From the NCBI RefSeq assembly GCF_022549225.1, contig NZ_JAKZFD010000001.1, positions 310,001-374,000 of the forward strand: a stretch of 64,000 bases of DNA. The letters run 5' to 3'. Below, in pieces: positions 36,155-43,503 of this stretch (the stretch's first letter is position 1; each line of letters begins with the position of its first letter). Under the pieces are notes generated by a model. That model was not told the origin of the DNA. It saw only the letters and a program-made list of their open reading frames with translations, and did no database searches. This stretch comes from Pelomonas sp. CA6. GTDB lineage: Bacteria > Pseudomonadota > Gammaproteobacteria > Burkholderiales > Burkholderiaceae_C. A program made the position numbers and the translations under genes.

Positions 36155-36424
36155 ATGGCCCGCATCCACTTCACGGCGCAGCTGCGCCGCTTCGTCGAGG
36201 CGCCCGAGATGGACTGCGCCGCGGCGACCCTGGGCGAGGCGCTCGAGCAGGTCTTCGCCGAGCACCGCCGGCTGCGCGGCTATGTGCTGGACGAACAGGG
36301 GCATCTGCGGCCCCATGTGGCCGTCTTCATCGACGGCCAGCGGGTGCGCGATCGCGTGGGCCTGAGCGACACGCTGCAGCCGCAATCGCAGGTGCATGTG
36401 CTGCAGGCCCTGTCGGGAGGATGA
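36155..36424 (+). CDS. MoaD/ThiS-family small sulfur-carrier-like protein
   Basis: 89 residues with the beta-grasp pattern of MoaD/ThiS proteins: MARIHFTAQLRRFV, a middle HLRPHVAVFIDGQRV region and the C-terminal ending LQALSGG. The terminal Gly-Gly is the site at which family members carry a thiocarboxylate or form conjugates. No molybdopterin or thiamine genes are nearby. Its stop is 3 bases before the ATG of a BNR beta-propeller gene, so the two products probably act together. Confidence 0.85.
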   Translation: MARIHFTAQLRRFVEAPEMDCAAATLGEALEQVFAEHRRLRGYVLDEQGHLRPHVAVFIDGQRVRDRVGLSDTLQPQSQVHVLQALSGG

Positions 36425-36427
36425 GCG

Positions 36428-37507
36428 ATGGCGTCTCGTGCATGGGTGGCCACCCGCAAGGGCCTGATCGAAATCGAAGCCCTCGCGGGCGGCGGCTGGC
36501 GCGTGGCCCGGGTCAGCTTTCTCGGCGATCCGGTCAGCATGCTGCTGCCGCCACCACCCGGGGGCGGACGCATGCTGGCGGCGCTGAATCTGGGGCATTT
36601 CGGCTGCAAGCTGCACGCCTCGGACGACGGCGGGGTCCACTGGACCGAGCTGGAGGCGCCGGCCTATCCCGCGCAGCCGGAGGGGGCCGAAGGCCCGGCC
36701 TGGACGCTGCAGCAGATCTGGTCGTTGGAGCGTGATGCGGCGGGCCGGATCTGGGCCGGCACCATCCCCGGCGGGGTGTTCCGTTCCGATGACGACGGGG
36801 CTTCCTGGCGGCTGGTGGATGCACTGTGGTCGCATCCGGCGCGGCTGGGCTGGTTCGGCGGCGGCTATGACGCGCCGGGCGTGCATTCCATCTGCCCGCA
36901 CCCGCGGCGTGCCGACGACCTGCTGCTGGGCATTTCCAGCGGCGGCGTCTGGCGCAGCGAGGACGCGGGGCAGGGCTGGCGGCACAGCGCCGCGGGCCTG
37001 CGGGCGGACTACATGCCGCCCGAGCAGCGCGACGATCCCAATATTCAGGACCCGCACCGCATCGCACGCTGTCAGGCCGAGCCAGAGGTGCTCTGGTGCC
37101 AGCATCACAACGGCGTCTGGCGCTCCGAGGATGGCGGCGCCCATTGGCAGGAGTTGCGGCCGCCGCTGTCGGTGTTCGGCTTCGCGGTCGCGGCCCATCC
37201 ACGGGATCCGTTGACGGCCTGGCTGGTGCCCGGCGTCAAGGACGAGAAGCGCATCCCGGTCGATGGCGCGCTGGTGGTCAATCGCACGCGCGACGGCGGC
37301 CGCAGTTTCGAAACGCTGCGCACCGGGTTGCCGCAGCAGGACTGCTACGACCTCGTCTACCGCCATGGGCTGGACGTCGATGCCAGCGGCGAGCACCTGC
37401 TGATGGGCAGTACCACCGGGTCGCTGTGGGCCAGCCGCGATGGCGGCGATCGCTGGGCCATGGCGCTGCCCCATCTGCCGCCGATCTACGCGCTGCGCTT
37501 CGGTTGA
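36428..37507 (+). CDS. BNR-repeat beta-propeller protein (sialidase-like fold)
   Basis: 359 residues with a series of BNR/Asp-box repeats: SDDGGVHW, SDDDGASW, SEDAGQGW, SEDGGAHW, TRDGGRSF and SRDGGDRW. No signal peptide, so it appears to be cytoplasmic, unlike secreted sialidases, and the sialidase catalytic residues are not evident. Such proteins are often annotated as exo-alpha-sialidase or glycosyl hydrolase; I would not accept that activity. It is coupled to the MoaD-like gene (GGAGGA in the end of that gene serves as ribosome site). Confidence 0.85.
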   Translation: MASRAWVATRKGLIEIEALAGGGWRVARVSFLGDPVSMLLPPPPGGGRMLAALNLGHFGCKLHASDDGGVHWTELEAPAYPAQPEGAEGPAWTLQQIWSLERDAAGRIWAGTIPGGVFRSDDDGASWRLVDALWSHPARLGWFGGGYDAPGVHSICPHPRRADDLLLGISSGGVWRSEDAGQGWRHSAAGLRADYMPPEQRDDPNIQDPHRIARCQAEPEVLWCQHHNGVWRSEDGGAHWQELRPPLSVFGFAVAAHPRDPLTAWLVPGVKDEKRIPVDGALVVNRTRDGGRSFETLRTGLPQQDCYDLVYRHGLDVDASGEHLLMGSTTGSLWASRDGGDRWAMALPHLPPIYALRFG

Positions 37508-37522
37508 GGCGGACGGCCGGGC

Positions 37523-38248
37523 TCAGCCCTCCTCCATCCAGCGCGCCCACTCCGGGCCGGGCCGGGCGACGAACTCCAGCGTGGTGCCGGTCAGCGGATG
37601 ACGGATTTCCAGCGTCTGGGCATGCAGCCACAGCCGCTGCAGGCCCAGGTAGGCGGCGAGCGCACGGTTCAGCGGCCCCTTGCCATGGTTGGCGTCGCCG
37701 ATGATGGGGTGGGCCATGTGCTTCAGATGGCGTCGAATCTGGTGGCGTCGCCCCTGGACGGGCTGGCATTCCAGCAGCGCCAGGCGCGTCACGGGGAAGC
37801 GCGCATCGGTCTGCAGCGGCAGCGCCAGGCGCCGCAGGCAGCGCCATTCGGTCTGCGCTTCCAGCAAGACCTGACCCCGCGAGGGCAGCTCGGGGTCGCG
37901 CGCCAGCGCATGGTCAACGAGCCCCTGCGCGTCGGCCGGCCAGCCGCGCACCAGGGCGATGTAGCGCTTGCGGCTCTCTCGCTCGGCGAGCGTGCGGCCC
38001 AGCAGGCCTGCGACCTCGGCGCTGAGGGCGAAGACCAGCACGCCCGAGGTGCCCTTGTCCAGGCGATGCACAGGCCAAACCGGCCGGCCGAGCTGGTCGC
38101 GCAGTCGCTGCAGCGCAGCGTCGTCCTCGTGGGCATCCAGGCTGCTGCGATGCACCAGCAGGCCGGCCGGCTTGTCGACCACGGCCATGTGCTCGTCCAG
38201 GTACAGCAGGGGCAGGGCAGGGGGTGTGACCGATTCAGCGATTTGCAT
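37523..38248 (-). CDS. truC: tRNA pseudouridine synthase C (RluA family)
   Basis: 241 residues from the ATG giving MQIAESVTPP; an ATG at 38284 is an alternative. Catalytic Asp in PVHRLDKGTSGVL; other matches to E. coli TruC include VDKPAGLLVHRSSLDAHE, RKRYIALVRGW, GRRHQIRRHLKHMAHPIIGD and LGLQRLWLHA. Modifies U65 of tRNA in E. coli. It converges with the beta-propeller gene. Confidence 0.9.
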   Translation of the reverse strand: MQIAESVTPPALPLLYLDEHMAVVDKPAGLLVHRSSLDAHEDDAALQRLRDQLGRPVWPVHRLDKGTSGVLVFALSAEVAGLLGRTLAERESRKRYIALVRGWPADAQGLVDHALARDPELPSRGQVLLEAQTEWRCLRRLALPLQTDARFPVTRLALLECQPVQGRRHQIRRHLKHMAHPIIGDANHGKGPLNRALAAYLGLQRLWLHAQTLEIRHPLTGTTLEFVARPGPEWARWMEEG

Positions 38249-38397
38249 GGCGGGGCGTCGTTCGATGTCGTCCAGATGCTGCATTTCCCCGTTATGGGGG
38301 GTATGACGCACGGGTGGCGCTTTCACACAATCCGGCCGCGCGGACATCAGCACATTCCCGGATCTCGGGCCGTGCGCAGCAAGACAGGGAGAAACAC

Positions 38398-38772
38398 ATG
38401 CCTCAGGAATTCCACATCGGCCACCGTTCCAGCCTCGTGACCTTCATGGCCTGGGGATTGCTGGTGCTGGGCACGCTGGCGGTGCTGCTGGCCTGGTGGG
38501 CGCCCCAGCCGCTGCTGGCGACTTTTTGCGCGCTGTGGGGGCTGGCCTGCGCGGCCACCGGCAACGCGCTGGGACGCCGGCTCGAGTGGGGTCGCCGCGT
38601 CGCGCGCACCATGTTGAGCAGCCTGCCGCTGCTGGCCGTGCTGGTGGGGCTGGGTTGGGCTGGGCTGCAGCCGTCGCTGACGCTGGGCCTGGGCGTCGCC
38701 GCGATGCTGCTGCCGCTGGGCTGGGCGCTGCGGCGGCTCAACTCCCGCGGCGTGCGCCAGGAATTCGCCTGA
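38398..38772 (+). CDS. Small inner-membrane protein of unknown function
   Basis: 124 residues with AGGGAG before the ATG. Four hydrophobic segments (about 17-36, 38-55, 70-87 and 89-107) indicate a polytopic membrane protein; no family motif recognised. Isolated gene between truC (divergent) and ychJ (convergent). Confidence 0.7.
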   Translation: MPQEFHIGHRSSLVTFMAWGLLVLGTLAVLLAWWAPQPLLATFCALWGLACAATGNALGRRLEWGRRVARTMLSSLPLLAVLVGLGWAGLQPSLTLGLGVAAMLLPLGWALRRLNSRGVRQEFA

Positions 38773-38796
38773 GCCAGGGATGGCGAGCATGCCGGG

Positions 38797-39207
38797 TCAG
38801 CCGGGAAAGTCGCCATCCACGTAGTACCAGACGCCGTTCTCGCGCACGAAGCGGCTGATCTCCTCCAGGCGGTGCGCCCGTCCGCCCAGCTTGCTGCGGG
38901 CGACGAAGTGCACGGTCGCGTGGCTGTCGTCCTGCCGGCGATGGGCCTTGACCTGCAGTCCCAGCCAGCGCAGTCCCGCGTCATCGGGCTCCAGCGAATC
39001 CGGACGGGTGCTGGGGTGCCAGGTGGCCCGCAGGTAGGCGTGCAGGCCGCGCACATAGGCGCTGTAGCGGGAGCGCATCAGTGCCTGCGCGTCGATGGCG
39101 CACAGGCTGCCGTCCAGGGCATGGCGCGCATGCAGCGCGCCGCAGCAATGCTCGTAGGGCAGGCCGGATCCGCAGGGGCAGTCGGCGTCGGTGGGCGGTC
39201 GGGACAT
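38797..39207 (-). CDS. ychJ: YchJ/UPF0225 family protein with SEC-C zinc motif
   Basis: 136 residues. N-terminal SEC-C motif DCPCGSGLPYEHCCG binds zinc in related proteins. It is followed by LMRSRYSAYVRGLHAYLRATWHPSTRP, VHFVARSKLGGRAHRLEEISRF and the C-terminal WYYVDGDF typical of YchJ. Function not established. Divergent from uvrD with 45 bases between starts. Confidence 0.9.
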   Translation of the reverse strand: MSRPPTDADCPCGSGLPYEHCCGALHARHALDGSLCAIDAQALMRSRYSAYVRGLHAYLRATWHPSTRPDSLEPDDAGLRWLGLQVKAHRRQDDSHATVHFVARSKLGGRAHRLEEISRFVRENGVWYYVDGDFPG

Positions 39208-39252
39208 GGGGCGGCATCATGCCAGGGTCGCCGGGCTCACTAGAATGGCTGG

Positions 39253-41691
39253 ATGGATTCCCAGGACTTCGGCGCGCCCGCGGGCCCGCAAGACGACATG
39301 TTCGCTCCGCGCGTGCCGCGCGGGCTGCTGGACAACCTCAACCCCGAGCAGTACGCGGCGGTCACGCTGGGCCAGGAGCCGGCGCTGATCCTGGCTGGCG
39401 CGGGCTCGGGCAAGACCCGGGTGCTGACCACGCGCATCGCCTGGCTGATGAGCCAGGGCTATGCCACGCCGGCCAGCGTGATGGCGGTGACCTTCACGAA
39501 CAAGGCGGCGAAGGAGATGGTCACCCGACTGTCGGCCATGCTGCCGGTGAACGTGCGCGGCATGTGGATCGGCACCTTCCACGGCCTGTGCCACCGCTTC
39601 CTGCGCGCGCACTGGAAGCTCGCCGGTCTGCCGCAGGGCTTCCAGATCCTGGATGCCAGCGACACGGTTTCGGCGGTCAAGCGCGTGATCAAGGCGATGA
39701 ATCTCGACGAGGAGCGCTTCGTTCCCAAGCAGGTGTCCTGGTTCATCGCCGGGGCCAAGGAGGATGGCCTGCGTCCGCGCGACATCGAGCTGCGCGACGA
39801 GCAGACGCGCAAGCTGGTGGAGATCTACCAGGCCTACGAAGACCAGTGCGAGCGCGAGGGCGTGGTGGACTTCGCCGAGCTGATGCTGCGCTCCTATGAG
39901 CTGATGCGCGACAACGACGCGGTGCGCGAGCACTACCAGCGCCGCTTCCAGTACGTGCTGGTGGACGAGTTCCAGGACACCAACAAGCTGCAGTACGCCT
40001 GGCTGAAGATGTTCGCGCCGCCGGGGCGCGGCCAGGGCGTGTTCGCGGTCGGCGACGACGACCAGAGCATCTACGCCTTCCGGGGCGCGCGCGTGGGCAA
40101 CATGAGCGACTTCGAGCGCGAGTACCGCGTGCGCCGGGTCGTGAAGCTGGAGCAGAACTACCGCAGCTTCGGCAACATCCTGGACTGCGCCAACGCGCTG
40201 ATCAGCCACAACAGCCGCCGCCTGGGCAAGAACCTGCGCACCGAGGCCGGCCCCGGCGAACCGGTGCGCGTGCACGAGGCCGCGAGCGACTTCGCCGAGG
40301 CGCAGTGGTTGCTGGAGGAGGCGCAGGCCCTGCACCGCCAGGGTCTGGCGCGCAGCGAGATCGCGGTGCTCTACCGCAGCAACGCGCAGTCGCGCGTGAT
40401 CGAGTCGGCGCTGTTCAACGCCGGCATCCCCTACCGGGTCTATGGCGGGCTGCGCTTCTTCGAGCGGGCCGAGGTCAAGCATGCGCTGGCCTATCTGCGC
40501 CTGATCGAGAACCCGAACGACGACACCAGCTTCCTGCGCGTGGTGAACTTCCCGGCGCGCGGCATCGGTGCGCGCACCATCGAGCAGCTGCAGGACGCCG
40601 CGCGCGCGAGCGGGCGCAGCCTGTACCAGAGCGTCGGCGCCGTCAGCGGGCGGGGCGGCACCAGCCTGGCCGGCTTTGTCGGCATGATGGACGCGATGCG
40701 CGAGGCGACCACGGGCCTGACGCTGCGCGAGATCATCGAGCACACGCTGCAGGCCTCGGGGCTTCTGGACTTCTACCGAGCCGAGAAGGAAGGCGCGGAG
40801 CGGCTGGAGAACCTGGACGAACTGGTCAACGCCGCCGAGGCCTTCGTGACGCAGGAGGGTTTCGGCAAGGACGCCGTCGCGCTGCCGGTGGACGAGACGG
40901 GGTCAGGTTTTGCCCCCGGCGACATTGCTCCCGGGCTGCCCGCGGCGCCCGCGCCCGCGGCCCAGCCCGTGCCGGACGCCGAAACCGGCGAGATCATGTC
41001 GCCGCTGGCGGCCTTCCTGACGCACGCCTCGCTGGAGGCGGGCGACAACCAGGCGCAGGCGGGCCAGGACGCCATCCAACTGATGACGGTGCATTCGGCC
41101 AAGGGGTTGGAGTTCGACGCGGTCTTCCTCACCGGCCTGGAGGAGGGGCTGTTCCCGCACGAGAACTCGCTCTCCGACGGCGACGGGCTCGAGGAAGAGC
41201 GGCGGCTGATGTACGTGGCGATCACGCGGGCGCGCCAGCGTCTGTACATCAGCTTCTGCCAGACGCGCATGCTGCACGGTCAGACCCGCTACAACATCAA
41301 GAGCCGCTTCCTCGAGGAGCTGCCCGAGGAGGCGCTGAAGTGGCTGACCCCGCGCAACCAGGGCTTCGGCTCTGGCTTCGCGCGCGACTACCAGCAGGCC
41401 TGGCAGCGTGGCTCGGGGCTGAAGTCCATGGTCGGTGCCGGGCGGGTCGATGCGCCGAGCTTCGGTGGCGCACCCGTGCCGCAGACCATGAAGCAGTCCG
41501 CGGCCCAGAAGACGGGCGACGAGCACGGCGGCCTGCGCGTGGGCAAGGGCGTGTTCCACAACAAATTCGGCGAGGGCGTGCTGGTCACGCTGGAGGGCAG
41601 CGGCGCCGACGCGCGCGCGCAGGTCAACTTCGGCCGCCATGGCATGAAGTGGCTGGCGCTGTCGGTGGCGAAGTTGACGCCGATCGAGTGA
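39253..41691 (+). CDS. uvrD: DNA helicase II (UvrD/PcrA type)
   Basis: 812 residues. Superfamily 1A 3'-5' helicase for nucleotide-excision and mismatch repair. Motifs in order: ILAGAGSGKTRVL near residue 48, VTFTNKAAKEM, TFHGLCHRFL, VDEFQDTNKLQY near 237, VGDDDQSIYAFRGA near 262, LEQNYRS, TVHSAKGLEFDAVFLTG near 615 and VAITRARQRLYISF near 655. Between motifs IV and V there is a Gly/Ala/Pro-rich insertion near residues 550-585. The C-terminus has the Tudor-like GVFHNKFGEG segment. TAGAAT ends 6 bases before the ATG and no Shine-Dalgarno is seen. Confidence 0.96.
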   Translation: MDSQDFGAPAGPQDDMFAPRVPRGLLDNLNPEQYAAVTLGQEPALILAGAGSGKTRVLTTRIAWLMSQGYATPASVMAVTFTNKAAKEMVTRLSAMLPVNVRGMWIGTFHGLCHRFLRAHWKLAGLPQGFQILDASDTVSAVKRVIKAMNLDEERFVPKQVSWFIAGAKEDGLRPRDIELRDEQTRKLVEIYQAYEDQCEREGVVDFAELMLRSYELMRDNDAVREHYQRRFQYVLVDEFQDTNKLQYAWLKMFAPPGRGQGVFAVGDDDQSIYAFRGARVGNMSDFEREYRVRRVVKLEQNYRSFGNILDCANALISHNSRRLGKNLRTEAGPGEPVRVHEAASDFAEAQWLLEEAQALHRQGLARSEIAVLYRSNAQSRVIESALFNAGIPYRVYGGLRFFERAEVKHALAYLRLIENPNDDTSFLRVVNFPARGIGARTIEQLQDAARASGRSLYQSVGAVSGRGGTSLAGFVGMMDAMREATTGLTLREIIEHTLQASGLLDFYRAEKEGAERLENLDELVNAAEAFVTQEGFGKDAVALPVDETGSGFAPGDIAPGLPAAPAPAAQPVPDAETGEIMSPLAAFLTHASLEAGDNQAQAGQDAIQLMTVHSAKGLEFDAVFLTGLEEGLFPHENSLSDGDGLEEERRLMYVAITRARQRLYISFCQTRMLHGQTRYNIKSRFLEELPEEALKWLTPRNQGFGSGFARDYQQAWQRGSGLKSMVGAGRVDAPSFGGAPVPQTMKQSAAQKTGDEHGGLRVGKGVFHNKFGEGVLVTLEGSGADARAQVNFGRHGMKWLALSVAKLTPIE

Positions 41692-41704
41692 GTGTGAGTG
41701 AGTG

Positions 41705-41880
41705 AGCCCCCCGGTCAAAGGGTACTTTGACCGGCCCCCCGAGGGGGCGGCGATGCTCGCGGGGGTGGCCCCGCTCGCACATCGCCATGTGGGCCGGCTT
41801 GGGGCGGCCCGGCGCTCGGCCCTGAACACCCATCAAGCCCGGTGGGTAGGCTGGGCGGCCCCTCATGGGGGCGGCCAGCG
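41705..41880. repeat. Hairpin-rich intergenic element between uvrD and the POT gene
   Basis: Contains a perfect 10-bp inverted repeat CCGGTCAAAG / CTTTGACCGG (41711-41734, loop GGTA), then CCCCC-GA-GGGGG, then a stretch with GGCGATG and CATCGCC arms (41749 to 41786) and further GGGCGGCC units. No frame codes for a plausible protein. It separates two converging genes, so it may be a bidirectional terminator, but its size and modular look suggest a dispersed repeat family. Confidence 0.5.
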
Positions 41881-41895
41881 CATCCCAGAAGCGGG

Positions 41896-43329
41896 TCAGG
41901 CGGCCTGCGCGGCGTCGTCGGGGGCGAGAAGGCGGCCGAAGGCGAGCTTGATCAGCAGCATCAGCACGGCAGCGGAGGCCACGAGCGCGGCGTGCAGGGC
42001 CCAGAATTGTGGGCCGCTGACCACCTCCAGCAGGCCGGCCAGCCAGCCGACGAAGGTGTTGCCGATGAACAGGTGCAGGTAGTAGGCGCCGATCATCAGG
42101 CCCTCCAGGCGCTTCGGTGCCGCGCGCGAGTACAGCGCCAGACCCACGGGCATCACGTTGGCGAAGCCCACGTTGTTCAACACGGTGTAGCCCAGGGTCC
42201 AGACGAGGCTCAGCCGGCCCCCCTCATGCTCGATCACGCCGGCGGCGAGCATGGTCAACGCCGGCGCGCTGGCGGCGACCAGTGCGCCCAGTGCCATCTT
42301 GCCCAGCTCGTCCGGTTCGCGGCGGCGCTGGGCCCACCAGCGCCAGAAGGCGATGGAGCCCAGCATGGTCAGCAGGCTGGTCGCCGCATCCACGGCTTGC
42401 AGCCAGGTCACCGGCACGGCCCAGCCGAACAGCACCATGTCCAGGTGCTTCTGGGCCCACAGCGGATAGGCGTTGTAGAACTGCTGGTTGCCGACGACGG
42501 ACAACATCAGCACCGGGATCAGCGCGATCAACAGCAACAGGCGCTGGCGGTCGCGGCGGCTCATCGGTTCGCGGGCCGTGGCATCGTCGCGGCGCGACGG
42601 GCGCTGCGGTTCGGGCGGCAGATGGCGGCGTCCCGCCAGATAGACGAAGAGGCCGATCACCATGCCCACGCCCGCGGCGCCGAAGCCCCAGTGCCAGGCC
42701 ACCTTCTCGCCCAGGGTGCCGCAGATGATGGGCGAGCCGATGACCGCGATCTGCACCGCCAGCATGAAGATCTGGAAGGCGCTGGCACGTCGCTTGTCCC
42801 CCGGCGGGTAGAGCGCGCCGACCTGGGCCGCGATGTTGCCCTTGAACGCCCCCACGCCGACCAGCAGGCAGGACAGCGCCGCCAGGAAGCTGGCATCGAA
42901 GGCCATCAGGAAATGACCCAGCGCCATCAGCACCGCGCCGATGGTGATGGTGCGCGTGCGGCCCAGCCAGCGGTCCGCGACGATGCCGCCCAGCAGCGGC
43001 GTCAGGTAGACCAGGCCGGCGTAGAGGCCGAAGATGAGCGAGGCCAGTTGCTGGGGCGAGCGTGCGCCGACGACGGATTCGAGCGCCGCGCGCAAGGCGT
43101 CCATGCCGCGCACATTGGCGATGTGCTCGGGCAAGAAGAGGTAGTTGCTGAGGTAGAGCACCAGCAGCGCCTGCATGCCGTAGTAGGAGAAGCGCTCCCA
43201 GAACTCGCAGAAGGCCAGCCAGCCCAGCCCGACCGGGTGGCCGAGGAAGGCGCGGTCGCTGGCAGGGGGGAGGGCGGAACCGGGGGCCGCCTGGGGGGCC
43301 GGCTCACCGGTGGGCATGACGACGGACAT
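41896..43329 (-). CDS. POT/PTR family proton-dependent peptide transporter
   Basis: 477 residues, 12-14 membrane segments. The family signature EFWERFSYYGMQALLVLYL near residue 42 carries the ExxER proton-coupling motif, followed by GLVYLTPLLGGIVADRWLG near 103 and the FKGNIAAQVGALY region near 160. Imports di- and tripeptides with protons. Residues 1-28 are a variable Pro/Ala-rich start. Converges with uvrD. Confidence 0.93.
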   Translation of the reverse strand: MSVVMPTGEPAPQAAPGSALPPASDRAFLGHPVGLGWLAFCEFWERFSYYGMQALLVLYLSNYLFLPEHIANVRGMDALRAALESVVGARSPQQLASLIFGLYAGLVYLTPLLGGIVADRWLGRTRTITIGAVLMALGHFLMAFDASFLAALSCLLVGVGAFKGNIAAQVGALYPPGDKRRASAFQIFMLAVQIAVIGSPIICGTLGEKVAWHWGFGAAGVGMVIGLFVYLAGRRHLPPEPQRPSRRDDATAREPMSRRDRQRLLLLIALIPVLMLSVVGNQQFYNAYPLWAQKHLDMVLFGWAVPVTWLQAVDAATSLLTMLGSIAFWRWWAQRRREPDELGKMALGALVAASAPALTMLAAGVIEHEGGRLSLVWTLGYTVLNNVGFANVMPVGLALYSRAAPKRLEGLMIGAYYLHLFIGNTFVGWLAGLLEVVSGPQFWALHAALVASAAVLMLLIKLAFGRLLAPDDAAQAA

Positions 43330-43430
43330 GGAGGGACGCCAGGGTGCGATGAAGTCCGCTAATGTCGCCGAGCTCGGCGACTCTGACCATCGAGGCTTCC
43401 CTGAACGGCGGATGGGGGCGACGGTCCACG

Positions 43431-43460
43431 AAAAAAAAGCCCCCGGCGGCTGCCGGAGGC
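43431..43460 (-). terminator. Rho-independent terminator of phoX
   Basis: On the minus strand a 9-bp stem (GCCTCCGGC / GCCGGGGGC, one G-T wobble) with a 4-base loop is followed by eight T. It begins 44 bases after the phoX stop. The best intrinsic terminator in the window. Confidence 0.92.
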
Positions 43461-43503
43461 TTCAAGTGCATGGTTGCGCCAGGCCTCTGGGCCTGGCCGG
43501 GGG

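Noticed and set aside
36428-37507. Secreted sialidase
   Set aside because: Asp-box repeats are present but there is no signal peptide and no recognisable sialidase active-site set; repeats alone do not indicate sialidase activity.
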